Source of the DNA: Palaemon carinicauda | Taxonomy: Eukaryota; Arthropoda; Malacostraca; Decapoda; Palaemonidae | Assembly (NCBI RefSeq): GCF_036898095.1 | Contig: NC_090730.1 | Coordinates: forward strand, 23,210,621-23,274,620 | DNA: 64,000 nucleotides | Reading direction: 5' to 3' | Part shown: piece after piece, positions 33,560 through 46,960 of the stretch | Layout: each line of letters begins with the position of its first letter | Numbering within the stretch: position 1 is the first letter of the stretch | Notes under the pieces: generated by a model | Seen by the model: the letters and a program-made list of their open reading frames with translations, nothing else | Told to the model about the DNA's origin: nothing | Databases searched by the model: none | Made by a program: the position numbers and the translations under genes

Positions 33560-36500
33560 TAGTTTTGGGGTGTTTGAATGTGCGTGGATGTATTACGATA
33601 GTAAAAGATGTGAGATTAGAAGTATGTTTAGGAATAGAAGGATGGATATATTGGCTTTGTGTGAGACTAAGATAAAAGGGAAAGGGTGAAGTGATGTTTG
33701 GTGAAATGTCTGGTAAAGAGTGTCTGGGATTGAATGGGAAAGAGCAAGAGAAGGTGTGGCTTTATTGCTGAGTGAATGGATGACACATAGGTAGTGGAAT
33801 GGAAGGAGACATCATTTAGGTTAATGTGGGTAAGGGTTAGGTTGGGTAGGGGATGTTGGGCTTTTGTCAGTGCGTATGGGCCAGGTTGGGAGAAAAGTGA
33901 AGAAGAGCGAAATGATTTCTGGAATGAATTAACTAAGTGTGTAGAAGGATTTATGTAGTTGTCATGGGTGACTGAGTGGGCACTGGAGAGGTAGAAGGTG
34001 TCATTGGGAAGTATGGCGTACCAGGTGAAAATGAGTGGTGAGAGACTGGTAGATTGTGTTGAGCAAGAGATGGTGGTAAGTTCTTGCTTTTTCAAAAAGA
34101 AAGATAAAAACAAGGATACATGGGTAAGAGTAGCAAGTGGAATGTTTGTAAGATTGAAAGACGTGCACATGTTTAGGGGTATGGCTAACGATGTCTGATA
34201 ATTTTTTGGTGGAAGGAAAATTAGTTGTAGCAATAGAGTGGGGGAATAGAGTAGGTGGATGTAAAAGGGAGCTAGTGAGGGTTGAAGAGCTAATAAAACC
34301 GGGGGTAAAAAGTAAATATCAAGAAAGGTTGAAAATGGCATATGACGAAGTGAAAGTAAGAGAAACTGGTAATTTAGAGGAGGAGTGGTAGTTAGTATAA
34401 GAACATTTTGTTGGTATTGCAAGTAATGTGTGTGGCAAGAAGGTTGTTGGAGGCAGCATGAGGAAGGGTAGTGCAGTGAATGGTGGAGCGAAGGTAAAAG
34501 TGGAAGAGAAAAAGAGGGCTTTTGAAGAATGGTTGCAGAGTAATAGTGTAGAGAAGTATGAAAGATAGAGAAAAATAAAGTGCAAGGAAAGTGAGGCAAA
34601 GAGGGCAGCTGACCTGAGGTGGGGTCAGGGATTGGGTCATTCATATGAAGAGAATAAGTTGTTTTGGAAAAAAGTGAAGAGAGTAAGGAAGGCTGGTTCA
34701 AGAATTGAAGAGACAGTGAAAGATGGAAATGGAAGGTTGTTAAAAGGAGAAGAGGCAAGGAAAAGGTGGGCGGAATATTTTGAAAGTTTACTGAATGTTA
34801 AGGATAATAGGGAGGCAGATATAATTGCTGTTGTAGGTGTTAAGGTACTGCTGATTGGAGATCAAGAATGAGAGAGAGAGATTACAAGAGAGGAAGTGAG
34901 GAGAGCACTAGATGAAACGAGAGTAGGAAAAGCATCTGGTATGGATGGTGTGAGAGCCGAGATTTAGAAGGAATGGGGTGTGACTGTACTTGAAAGGTTG
35001 GTGAGATTGTTTAATATGTGTTTTGTGTTGTCAATGGTACCATTAGATTGGGTTTGTGCGTATATTGTACCACTATACAAGGGTAAGAGAGAAGTGCATG
35101 AGTGTTGTAATTCAAGGGGTATTAGTTTGAGTGTGGTGGGGAAAGTGTATGGTAGAGTACTGATTAATAGGATTATTGATAAAACAGAGAATGCAATCTT
35201 AGAAGTACAGGGTAGTTTTAGAAGAGGTAGGGGTTGTATGAATCAGATTTTTGCAGTTAGGCAGATATGTGAGAAATAATCAGCAAAAGGTAAGGTGGTG
35301 TATGTTGCATTTATGGATCTGGAGAAAGCATATGATAGAGTTGATAGGAAAGCAATGTGGAATGTGATGAGGTTATATGGAATTGTTGGAAGGTTGTTGC
35401 AAGCAGTGAAAAGTTTCTACAAAGGTAGTAAAGCATGTGTTAGGATAAGAAATGAAGTGAGCGATTGGTTTCCAGCGAGTGGGGCTGAGGCAGGGATGTG
35501 TGATGTCGCCGTGGTTGTTTAACTTGAATGTTGATGGAGTGGTGAGAGAGGTGAATGCTCGAGTGCTTGGACGAGGATTGAAACTGATAGATGAGAATGA
35601 CCATGAATGGGAGGTAAATCAGTAGTTGTTTGCGGATGATAACTGTACTGGTTGCAAACACACGAGAAGCTTGACCGACTAGTGACAGAATTTGGAAGTG
35701 TGTGTGAGAGAAGGAAATTGCGAGTTAATGTTAGGGTAAGAGTAAGGTTATTAGGTGTATGAGAAGGGAAGGTGGTGCGAGGTTGAATGTCATGTTGAAT
35801 GGAGAGTTACTTGAAGAGGTGGATCAGTGTAAGTACTTGAGGTCTGTTGTTGCAGCAAATAGTGGAGTGGAAGCAGATGTACGTCAGAGAGTGAATGAAG
35901 GATGCAAAGTGTTGGGGGCAGTTAAGGGAGTAGTAAAAAATAGAGGGTTGGGCATGAATGTAAAGAGAGTTCTACATGAGAAAGTGATTGTACCAACTGT
36001 GATGTATGGATCGGAGTTGTGGGGAATGAAAGTGACAGACAAAAATTGAATGTGTTTGAGATGAAATGTCTAAGGAGTATGGCTAGTGTATCTTGAGTAG
36101 ATAGGGTTAGGAACGAAGTAGCAAGGGTGAGAACGGGTGTAAGAAATGAGTTAGCAGCTAGAGTGGATATGAATGTGTTGAGGTGATGGAAAATGGCTCT
36201 GCTAAAGAAGGTGCTGAATGCAAGAGTTGATGGGAGAAGTACAAGGGGAAGGCCAAGGTTTGGGTGGATGGATGGAGTGAAAAGAGCTCTGGGTGATGAG
36301 AGAATAGATGTGAGAGGGGCAAGAGAGCGTGCCAGAAATAGGAATGAATGGCGAGCGATTGTGACACAGTTCCGGTAGGCCCTGCTGCTTTCTCTGGTGC
36401 TTTGGATGACTGCGGAGGTAGCAGCAGTAGGGGATTCAGTGTTATGAAGCTTCATCTGTGGTGGATAAAGGGGGAGGGTGGGCTGTGGCACCCCTAGCAG

Positions 36501-36650
36501 TACCAGCCAAACTCGGTTGAGTCCCTTGTCAGGCTGGGAGGAACGTAGAGAGGAGAGGTCCCCTTTTCTGTTTCATTTGTTTGATATCGGCTACCCCCCA
36601 AAAATTGTGGAAGTGCCTTGGTATATGTATGTACAAGCAACTAATCCTAA
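33560..36650 (+). mobile_element. Degenerate non-LTR retrotransposon (LINE) with endonuclease and RT
   Basis: The order is an APE-type endonuclease (33560-34230), RT (34630-35900), a C-terminal region (36000-36378) and a 3' UTR with GATATCGGCTACCCCCC near 36590, ending in a short TATGTA repeat. The endonuclease is dead: the GDFN-type box near 33965 contains a stop, and the usual SDH is SDN (34191-34199). The RT keeps FMDLEKAYDRV (about 35310) and FADD (about 35631), but the frame is broken at several places, for example near 35275 and 35480. The C-terminal frame 36193-36378 (GRPRFGWMDGVKRAL) is intact. The clade is not assigned; elements of this kind are frequent in decapod genomes as far as I recall. 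Confidence 0.87.
34620..35900 (+). pseudogene. LINE reverse transcriptase domain, frameshifted
   Basis: Segments in order: LFWKKVKRVRKAGSRIEETV (about 34660), WAEYFESLLNV (about 34770), VPLDWVCAYIVPLYKGKRE (about 35040), FRRGRGCMNQIFAVRQI (about 35220), FMDLEKAYDRVDRKAMWNV (about 35310, motif A Asp kept), and FADD (about 35631, catalytic pair kept). In-frame stops and shifts near 34870, 34965, 35275, 35480 and 35650 make it non-functional. It would copy LINE RNA at a nicked target if intact. Confidence 0.85.
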
Positions 36651-39600
36651 TGGATTTTGTGTAAGGGGAAGGAAGGGAAGTCCCGAGTAGAAGAATTTTG
36701 AATATTTGAGAAGGGAATCTCCATTTTTAAGGTCATAAACAGTATTGCTAATATTTAGAAGGCTAATATAATTCTCACATATATCTTGCAAATAAGGTTA
36801 TATTCACAGTTTCAAAATAAATTTAGACAGCTTGGAAACTTTTTCCCTTGGGTGTTTGTAAGTTTAATAAAAAATTTCATATCAAATTTGGTTTAGTAAT
36901 TATTGTTAAAATTAATAATTTCCCCAAAATATCCATACAGTATTCCAATTGTGGTCACACAGCATTCCAAATGCTTGTTTGCAGTAGCAGACCTTTTTTA
37001 TTTATTTTTTTGATCCAGTGAATGGTCATTACTTTCAAAACATCAGAATTACAAAATTGAAGGGATAAAATCTGTCAACTGGTTTTAAGCTTTGCATATT
37101 CTTTATAAAAAAGATGCAATTAATTAGTGTAGAATATACCCTGTATAGTTAAAAACAGTTGGTTTGGGGCATTTTACAAATTAAACTTATATTAAAAGGT
37201 TTTATGAAAGGAATAGATTTAATTTTTCATGGAAGCATTAGTTTCTCCATGAGTCTTAAGAGAAGTAAATTATCAGCCGGGTAATTTTTAAGTAAATATT
37301 CACGGAATATTTCTTTGTCTATGTTCTAAGAAAGGTTTTAACGTAAAACTTCTAGATTATTCCCTAAAGGTTAAATGGCGTATTTATACCTAATAAAAGG
37401 GTTAAGATAAAGATTTTACAAAGAGAATGCCCGGGATGCATCTGGTTCTCGAAAAGTAAATTTAAAGAATATAGTAACGGAGAATATTGAATTAAATGGT
37501 CAAAATAGAGAAGACTGGCTAAATCTAACAGATGCCTTTTGGGTCAATAGGCATAGGAGGAGATGATGATAGTAACATCAGAATTATATTGAAGGCACTG
37601 CTTTGAAAGATAAATAATCGGGTCATGATCAATTATTTAGGACCATGTCAGGAATATTTATCTATAGGCAAGCTAAAGAAAAATAATCATAGGTTTCTTA
37701 AAACAATTTGGTGAATGCAGAAATTATTGTAACGTAGCATTTTGGAAGAGTATTTTATGGTTAATATTTTTAAAATTACAAAATTAACAGAGGGTAGAGG
37801 TAGTTGAATTTTTCAATAAAAATTTAGATTATCTTTAAGAAAAAAAAATGTTGCTTTATAGGTAAAGTTTAGAAATTCTGATAAAAATAACTAAATAGGT
37901 TATGAATTGAAAATGCACATTATGGATTTTCACATTTAGGTGGCAATGTTAGCTATTAATGCTTAAAACCAGCTTTTCATATACTGTACAGTAAAATACT
38001 GTTTTGTCCTTTACAATTTTATTACCTGCAAATATTAATAATTAAAACTTAATTGAGACATGAAATGCATGTATAGCTCACTGTACATTGGTTAGGAGGA
38101 TTACTTAGAATATTTTGTTTGTTAGTAATAGGCACTTTGCGATAATATAAAGTGCACACGAAAAATTTGTATGGACATAATTTAAGATGAAAGAGCTATC
38201 TAGGGTCCTGAATGATAATTTATGGTAAAAAAAGTGTGACATACTAGTGTTAGTGGAATAACTACATACCGTATATTAAATAAGCAATTGGACGCCTGTG
38301 GTTATTAATATGGGCATTACTGACTACTTGAATCATATCTTAGGTTAATTATAGTCGGGGAGTTGGGAAGGATTTACTCATGATATCGAGTACAAGATAT
38401 CTGAATAGCTAATTAGAATAAGCTTCATTCACAACGGAAATGAAACTTCTGAACTTTAGCAATCTTGGGGTTTAGTAACAGGAGGTCATTTCTTATCATC
38501 CCCATATGGTATGGTAAAGTAAGAACCAAAGTTCATTTCTTGAAACTGAGATTGAAACGTAAGAAGAGTTACTCTTGAAAGATTCACTTTGAAGAATTTT
38601 GTTCAGTAAAGTTTCCTAAAATGCCTAATTTGATTTGCACAGGCTCCCTTTTTTAGTCCTATTGATACTAACAGCAATGATTGGCAGACTGTGTGGTTTT
38701 ATATGTGAAATGGGGCATTTGTAGGAATAGTTTACTGAGCAGATGTTTTTTTTTCAGTGAAGTTCTATCTTATAAGATTGTACTATATTTCTATTTCATA
38801 TAGAGAATACTAAGAGATAACCACTCCCTTACTAAACACCAGGAATTGCTCAACTACACACATTTCATTTGTTATGGATGAAGTTTAAGCTAATTAACCA
38901 TTCAAATATCTTTTACTCAATATCATAATCATTTGCAGCTCTCTTGATTATAATGAACTTAGGATATAACTAGATGTTGTTAATGCCTACCTTTACTTAT
39001 AGTATACTAGCAGTGGTATGTCTTTTTTTTCTTATTTTTTTTTTTGGGGGGGGGCCTTAGATCATCATTCAGAACCCTAGCTCTTTTATCTAAAAGTATT
39101 TTTGTCTATACTGATTGTTTTAATGCTTCAGTCCTTGGCAAGATTGCCTATTTAAAAAAAAAAAAAATATTTAAAGTAATTCTTTTGATATTTTGCCATT
39201 TGATGCCACGTCAAAGAACATGTCATTTATTTTCTCTATGTAACAGACCTGTTGAGGAAATATTGTATGTCTAGTACAGTATACCATGAAAAGATATTTA
39301 ATTCCATTAAACAACAAGAGTTATTTTTACCATAATGTATCAACATTCGTAGACTTACGGATTCCGAAATAAAATGCATACAAAAGTTATTACACTTTTT
39401 AATTTAGTTTCCCTGGTATATAAAAAGAAAACTTGAAATGAGAAAAAGAAAATGCAAACTCTAGTATTCTCCCTACCTAAAACCTCATATAACAGAGTAT
39501 TCTCCCTGAACGGCCCCCCTCCCCTTTTGGTACCAGCAAATGCCTTATTTCCCACAAAAAAAGGGCCAAAAGCCCATGAAATAGTTCTCTCTTAACTAGC

Positions 39601-41435
39601 CACTTGTCTGTATGGACTTTTTTTTTGATACCCCACATAAAGAATTTGCTGCCCCAACCATGGGGGATGAGAGTAGCAGAATCAGTGTTTAATGAATTCA
39701 ATGTACAAGTCAAGACAGCCACACTATATCTTGGAAATTCATTTTGGACCAAAGTCCATTAATTGATTCAACTGTCTGACAAGTAGGTTTTTTTCCTGAC
39801 TAAAGTCATGATAATAATGGTCTTGTTATTTCCATTACTTAATATTCCTCAAAAGCATTTTACTCAATCTTGAAGCTATTGAATCAAGATTTTAGGTTAT
39901 AGTACTCATATAGACTATGAATTCGTTAAAGACTTTTATTGTAGAAGATTGTATGTCAAACATTGAGAAAGGTTTTAGTGTAATGTTTAATTTTATAATT
40001 GAAATACACACTTGGAAATCAATGACATTTTGTCAAATTCATGAAACTCCATTTCTTGAAAGCTTTGAATGCCCTGGTTTCAAAGAAATCTTGATGTTTG
40101 TCATACATTAAGCTCACAATTTGACTAAGAAAGCCTCTTAGAAGAGTCCTCCTCCATCCAGTATGGTGCTCTGAATGACAAAACGTTTTGTTTTCTTTGT
40201 TTACCTGGACACTGTCCGGTTTCTTTTTTGAACTGAGTGCGTTTGAAGCTCAACATTGGTGGTTACATATTTCATGACTAAGTAAGTAGTGTTTTCTCTA
40301 ATAGAATGATAAAATTATTAATAAAAAAAGGAGGAAAAGGAAGGCCCACCAAGGCCATCCCCTGTCCCACCTAGTAACCAGAAACTTGAAGCAAAGTTTT
40401 CTTATGAGGAAGCAATGTTACTAGGCCCTTGAATGCTTTCCTTATCCTTCTCTTTTTTTTTTTTTTATTAATAATTTTACACACAATGATACCCAGATTG
40501 TAATTTAAAGACTCCATGAATAGTTTAGAGCTCTCCTGAAGTTTAATGGTAAAAAATATTTACATTACTATAAGGAAGATTCCAGCAAATATAGTTACGT
40601 TAATTTTTTAATAAAACATGAAATCGTACAGTTAGACAAAAATATCACTATTATTTATAGAATGAAACCAAATTAAAAATCTAAAATGAGTAAAAAAACA
40701 GTAATTTTAAAGGCTTCGTGCAATTTCAGAACGATCCATTACTACAGACACCCAAAGCTCACTCAAAAGCAGACAAGATTCACAAATGCCAAGTTGCTTC
40801 CCTGTCTTATGCCATTTTATGCACATGATTGAGTTGGGTAAAAGAGAAGAGACATGCAAGACTACTGCCCTGACCATCCTTGCTGCTTCCCCCAGCAGAC
40901 AGCCAGATCGGACCGAAGTACGCATTCATCTTACACATCGACACCAAAATCACTTTTGCTGTGTAATAAAGTTCCCAAATGCAAACCCTATGAAAAAAAA
41001 AGCACTGGAAATAGACTTTAACTAAACTAACGACATCATTCTAAAAATTAAATAGATTTAATATACCTATGACTAAGAAGATAACCTTAAGAAAAAAAAT
41101 GATTTTTTCTAATTGAATATTTACCTACAATTTGAGGTAGATTATGTTTGATTTCAAAGTTGCTGTACCTCCTAATAAGAAACATAGCCCTACAATCAAT
41201 AACCAAAATATATACAATACTCCTAGAAATATGGTTGCCTTATACACCTATAGAATTAAATGAATTAAAGCCCACTAGATACTATTCTTAGCTTATAACC
41301 CTTTGGTATACTACCTTCAGCTTACAATCCCTCACTATAGTATACTATCCCCAGCAGATAAGCTCTTAATATATTATCATCATCTTATAACTAACTATCT
41401 TATAACAGAATTGTTAATTTATTCTCATCATTTAT
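36651..41435. other. AT-rich stretch without recognised genes
   Basis: No gene, RNA or transposon recognised in about 4.8 kb. It contains T- and A-runs (for example near 39030, with a ten-G run at 39047-39056). All open frames are short and lack motifs. Confidence 0.5.
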
Positions 41436-41528
41436 TCATTTCCTTTCCTCACTGGGCTATTTTTCCCTGTTGGAGCCCTTGGGCTTAGAGCATCTTGCTT
41501 TTTCAACTAGGGTTGTAGCTTGGCTAGT
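41436..41528 (+). repeat. Interspersed repeat copy (CTACAACCCTAGTTGG family)
   Basis: It reads TTTCCTCACTGGGCTATTTT, then GGAGCCCTTGGGCTTAGAGC, then CAACTAGGGTTGTAGCTTGG, ending CTAGTAA. This is the reverse complement of the copy at 48455 and close to 60545-60655. It is followed by an (AAT)n tract at 41529-41566, a common tail for this family here. Confidence 0.85.
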
Positions 41529-41531
41529 AAC

Positions 41532-41564
<33 letters not shown>

Positions 41565-41566
41565 AC
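41529..41566. repeat. (AAT)n microsatellite
   Basis: Imperfect AAT/ATA triplets directly after the interspersed repeat copy. Confidence 0.85.
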
Positions 41567-42060
41567 TATCCTCTTCTCATAATCCCTTACTATACTCTCA
41601 TGAGCATACGTATATTCCTTTACTAAGGAATCCTTAGCCAGTAATCAAAGGAGATGATCCTTTATTATGTATTTAAAGCAGATCATGTCTAAATTGATAT
41701 CTAACTACAAGTTACGATCAAACTTTTTCTAGTAATTAAAAGAATTTGATACTTTCTTGATTTTTACTCTTAACGGATTTTAGATCAACAAAGCTTGAAG
41801 TGAATTTTAAAATACCTTTTTAAAGTTACTAGATTGAGCTCAGAAACAAACGACAGACTGAGATTAAGTTCGCCAAGTATGGTATTCTTTACAAGATAAA
41901 CAAAAATTAAATCAGATATAATTCTAGTATTGATTGGAACAAGAAAGTCTCTGACTCCTAAATGGCTTTCAATGTAAGGCAGCTAAAAAAATACTATCGA
42001 AGGCAATTATATCTTTAGATGATTAAATATGAAATGCCCAATAGTTCTCCAAAATAATTT

Positions 42061-42110
42061 AATAAAAAACTAGAAAACTTTTTTTAATAAAAAACTAGAA
42101 AACTTTTTTC
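42061..42110 (+). repeat. 25-bp tandem duplication
   Basis: Two adjacent 25-bp units, each AATAAAAAACTAGAAAAC followed by T-rich bases, differ only at the last base. Confidence 0.9.
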
Positions 42111-43254
42111 AATAAACACAAGATAGTAATTATAACATTTATAAAAGCTGATTATTGTTGAGAAAATATAAAGTATGCTAATACAGAGCGAAGCATCAAA
42201 CTCAAATCTATGAACATAAAGATCAACTATCATTTATTTCTCAGTGACTATAGGAAACAATTTCCTCCTTAGTTCAGCAAATCACATGATTAATACTTCA
42301 ATACCCTAAAATTAAGAAAAGCATTTGCTCTTTTTTAGAAATTTCTTATATATATAAGTCGATACACTATAAAGAAAATTAATGTGTTAGAAATATACTT
42401 ATCTGAGAAAATCTACAATATTTACCCATATTCTAAAACTTCAAGCGAGTTTTTACTCTAAATACATTTTTTCGTGATTATAATACGAGCTATTTCAAAG
42501 GTTCAAATGGTAATTCTTAATATGCTCTGATACTGAAGCTGAGATTCTACACTCTTGGGAAAAAAGCCTTTTGAAGAAACTTGAGTTTGAAGCTTACCAA
42601 TAGGCTTAATGACTGGGTGGTGTATTTACTAAATGGATAAGAAATATTTTTCACTTTCTCACGTACAAAAATTAAAATTTCTACAGTAGCTACACTACAT
42701 AATTTGCAATACAAAACCCACCATAATTTGGTATGAAAAACCTGCAATCCTAATTTATACCAATCTATACAAAAATGCTATAACTTTCAGTTTGATTTCT
42801 TTAAGGAAACACTGACAAAAATCCAACTTCCCTTTTCCACCTTGGGGCATTATCTATTGACAAGAGAAAGGCATAACTTCTCCATAAGAATCTCACACCA
42901 ATCATCAATACTAGCACAACAATCCCTCATTCCTTGCAGTCCATTCATAACACTTTCATGGCACAGTCCCAAGATTCAATATTTGGAAATTCTTACTGTA
43001 ATTAAATCAGATACTGATATCAAGTATCAAAATATACTGGGTTTTCTTAATTCTTTTGCTATACTGATGTGCAATGAATAATCATCTTAGAGAGTAAAAG
43101 TGGCATTAAAAACAATTGAGCTTATTACCAATAAGTAAAAAAAATTAATATCTGACAGGGAATCCTGCTATTAGTATTTTTTAAAGAGGGAGATTGGATT
43201 GAATTTAGGAATATAGCCCAGTGCTTGAGCCTGTGAGGCCATTCAACATAGAAT

Positions 43255-43259
<5 letters not shown>

Positions 43260-43315
<56 letters not shown>
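43260..43315. repeat. (GA)n microsatellite
   Basis: About 28 uninterrupted GA dinucleotides. It is one of four long GA/TC tracts in the window (1, 141, 43260, 45597). Confidence 0.97.
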
Positions 43316-43318
<3 letters not shown>

Positions 43319-45593
43319 ACCCTATTTCACTGTGGTGGAACAAAAAAGTAGCACAAAGTTAAATTTATTAAGCAATATAGTTACCAATATTTCATTGATT
43401 CCATCAAAATTTTTAATCTAAGTTAATTTATACTAGAACTACTCTAGCCCAACCAAGCTCTGATGATCCCTATGGGCAAATAGCTAAAACCCTCAGTATC
43501 CTCAAAGGGTGGGGGCACAGAAATAATTACTTACAAGGTTAATAGTTGGTACTTTGTTTTTGGTTAAATTAAAACCTTAAGTGCCGTCTTTCAATATGAC
43601 AATTTGTAAATTTCTCATTTCATTAGTTTCATAGAAGATCTCCATTATATTTTCCTTCTTTTCCCATTAGATATTCATTAAAAATAATGAGTAAGATTTG
43701 TTATTACTTTGATAACTACCCATGTTATAAGTGTGAGGTATCTTAATAATTATAATTCAAGCCATAGTTCACGCTAGTTTCAAATAGGATAAATTTAAAT
43801 AGTTATCAAATGAATTTAAAAAATACTGGACAAAAGGCCAGGCAATCTAGCAAATTAACAAAAGCTAAAATGGCTACACAAAAAAATGTCAGGTATGAAT
43901 CTACCCACGATCCAGTGTATAATCTAATAATCTTACAATTTTAATACATTGCCAAGATATCTGACCATAAACATTGTTAAAGGATTAAAAATGGAGTAAT
44001 TTGAATTGTGAATTAGCTATGTGTAGAGCTAATATTACCGAACGAATTATTGTGAACTTTGCAGGTGTAATATACCTAATAATTCTCTTACAAAGTTATA
44101 AAATTTCCTCAAGTAAGGATACTGTTTGAAGAAAGGAATATTTCTGCACATCAGTATAGTAATAACCAAAAAACCTACTCAGAAAGCAATGCATTTAAAA
44201 CACTGGGTATGAGGATACATAAAGTAATTTTATGGAAATGGGACTTTCATATCTTGACAAATGTTAAGAAATAAAAAAAAAATCTTTGCCATAAATCAAG
44301 GAAAATTCACACTTAAAACCTGCTAACCTGACTAAATTGTTTAACAACAATTTGTAAACCTATTTTTCATGCCAAATCAGTTTCACACATCCACACATCT
44401 GGACAGCTTTCACATCAACGACAAGATATTCGAAAACTTATTACACAAATAATCTAAAAATGATTAAAGTGTTATTTATCCCTTCTTTATGTCATGGGCA
44501 CAAATGACACGAGACAAGAAACAAAATGGAATTTATGAACCGAGCTGTGCACCTTTTCAGAGAGCCCAGGTATCTCGCTATAATAGAAAGCTCTGAAATG
44601 CAAGACTTCAAAATGACCCTCTCAAGTATACTTATCATTAATCTGAAACATTTTAATTATATTTGAACAGGAAATATTTATAAAAAAAAAAATTGGAAAT
44701 AAGTTACATCATTTACACATTAACTTCAAGAAGATCATAAACACATGAATCACAACTTACTAAGAAGATCATAAACATGCTGGAGTTCTTTGAATCACAA
44801 TCCTTTTACATTAGATAGTTTCCACTACTTATATTACACAGTTCATAACAAATTTGATGTTTTTGTCATTGATACAAGTGCATACAACTTTTCTAAAAAT
44901 GAAAATAATAGTACAAAACCTGTAAATTTGACATTATAACCTTCTACAAAGGAAGTTTCTTAAAATTCTGAAATATCTGATTTAAATAAGATCATTTATA
45001 CCAAATAATAAAATCTGAAAAAACATTCGAGGGTTTTGAGCAAGTTAATAATGGCATAACACAACCATAATTTTTCATGAATTTATCAGTCAGAATAAAA
45101 TCTGAACTGACAAGACAGTTGGATCCATAAACAGACTAAAATCCAACATGTTTAACAAGACAGGCTGTCGGCCTTTGACAAGTACAATATATTCAAGCAA
45201 ACATATTGAGCTACAGCTCTCAAGACACCAGTAAAAGAATGAACAAGTTCTGAACATGGAGAATCAAATAGGTCTAAATGAACAAGCGATTACTCTAGTT
45301 AAAATCAGGATCTACCACATGGACCCTTTAGCCCTTTTTCTTGAGAGGAATAAAATGGCAAATGCTGATGTTCAAAGGGGAGAGGGGCAGTGGGAGACTC
45401 CTCAGCCACATGAGGCGAGTTTTTTTTTTTTATAACATTTCCAATTTTGGGATAAGGAAGGATCAAGGATGGGGAGGGAGAGATCTGAAATTAAAGGCAA
45501 GCATCAGGTTGACATTAAAGAGAACTTCTTTATAATTCAACCTTATTGGGAATTGTGTACATGCTATTCTTCAAGGTATATTCATGTAGCCCC

Positions 45594-45596
<3 letters not shown>
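43316..45596. other. AT-rich stretch without recognised genes
   Basis: No supported gene. A partial repeat of AAGAAGATCATAAACA occurs near 44728 and 44761. Otherwise featureless. Confidence 0.45.

Positions 45597-45667
<71 letters not shown>
45597..45667. repeat. (AG)n microsatellite
   Basis: About 35 uninterrupted AG dinucleotides. The open frame running through it is an artefact of the repeat. Confidence 0.97.
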
Positions 45668-45670
<3 letters not shown>

Positions 45671-46329
45671 TTGACTGATATGCAAGAATTATTCACACAA
45701 ACAATAATAATTACAAGATACCATACTATTCTTTATCTTGAACATAGGAATCAACAGGATTCTAGTTTGTTTTCATCCTTAGAAAAATAATTGTAAAAGG
45801 GGAATACTTTATTTTTAATAAAATAGTGCAAAAGTTAATTATTGTACACGGTTTCCCTTCAGCAATATACAAGAAATTTACAGAATATTATGCTTTTAAC
45901 ATTTTTTTACTTAAGAAACTAAAGGGGATGAAGCAAATTTCTTGTCAGTTTTGAGTTTGTTTGATAAATATATAGGAAGAAAAACTTAAGGTGCTACATG
46001 TGAGTAATATACCTTGAATTCTATTGATACAGAAGTTCTCTTTAATTTCTCCCAAAAATATAAAAGTAAAATTATTAAGAATATATACAAATATCAAATC
46101 TACCAATTACTTAGATTTTGATAATTAGATCTTAATTCATAGAGGAATGCCAAATAACTTTGGAGCCCAAATACTGACAAAAAAACTCAAGGTCTTGAAA
46201 ACAAGAGTGATTGAAAAAAATTAAACAAGGAATTACTTGAGTAGCTACATGAAAACAATGAATGGCATTAAATAACCAATCCAACGAGAGAACAAAATAG
46301 CTCCTTAGACCAAGGCGTGGAGCAGAGAA

Positions 46330-46960
46330 CTCCAACCAAAAAGGATTGCTCTAAATAATTCCGTAGGCAATATAGTGCCTAATAACTCTAGATAACTTCA
46401 CTATCCAATGAGTGCCAAAGGCAACCCCATAGAAGTGTTCTAAATAACACTAAAGACAAAAAGTGTCCAGAATAACTTCTAAGACCAAAAAGGGTCATGA
46501 ATAACTGAATGAACTATGGAATAAGACATAAATAATTCAATAGACAAAGTGGTGTCCTGGAAAAGCAGTGTGCTACAAAAAATCAGTAAATGACGGATTA
46601 CTGATAATTAGTAAATCAAGGATTGCCTAGGTTGCTTATTGAATCAAGGAACACCTCAATACATTCAATATATGAAGGATTCCCTGATTGCTGCATAGAA
46701 TTATGAGTATCCAAAATAATCTAAAAATGTAAAGCTTGAATTTCGCCACAATTAATGACTAAGAGTTCCTCAATAACTCTATACACCAAGGAGTGCTAAG
46801 CAAGACATTTTAAGCAAATCGGAACTAAGGAGTATAATAACAAAAGCTTTGTCGGTAAATAAAGGCATTACTCAATAACCAGTCTTTGCCTAAAGAAAAT
46901 TCATAAAATAAGGGGAACTCTGCAAGACTTTTTTTAAAATAGAAAGTGTCCCAAAATGCC
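46330..46960 (+). repeat. Degenerate ~30-bp tandem repeat
   Basis: Units of about 27-37 bp share AATAACT.TA, then a CAA/CCAA core and a final AGTGTCC/AGTGCC. Examples start near 46377, 46440, 46470, 46500, 46530 and 46760. Spacing and sequence are irregular, as expected of an old satellite or minisatellite. No coding potential. Confidence 0.5.

Noticed and set aside
33667..34758. 363-codon open frame on the minus strand
   Set aside because: It is antisense to the LINE endonuclease/RT region. The sense strand is purine-rich, so the antisense lacks stops and encodes a low-complexity Leu/Ser/Pro/Thr-rich product with no domain.
45469..45678. 69-codon frame ending in a Glu-Arg repeat
   Set aside because: Created by the (AG)n microsatellite.
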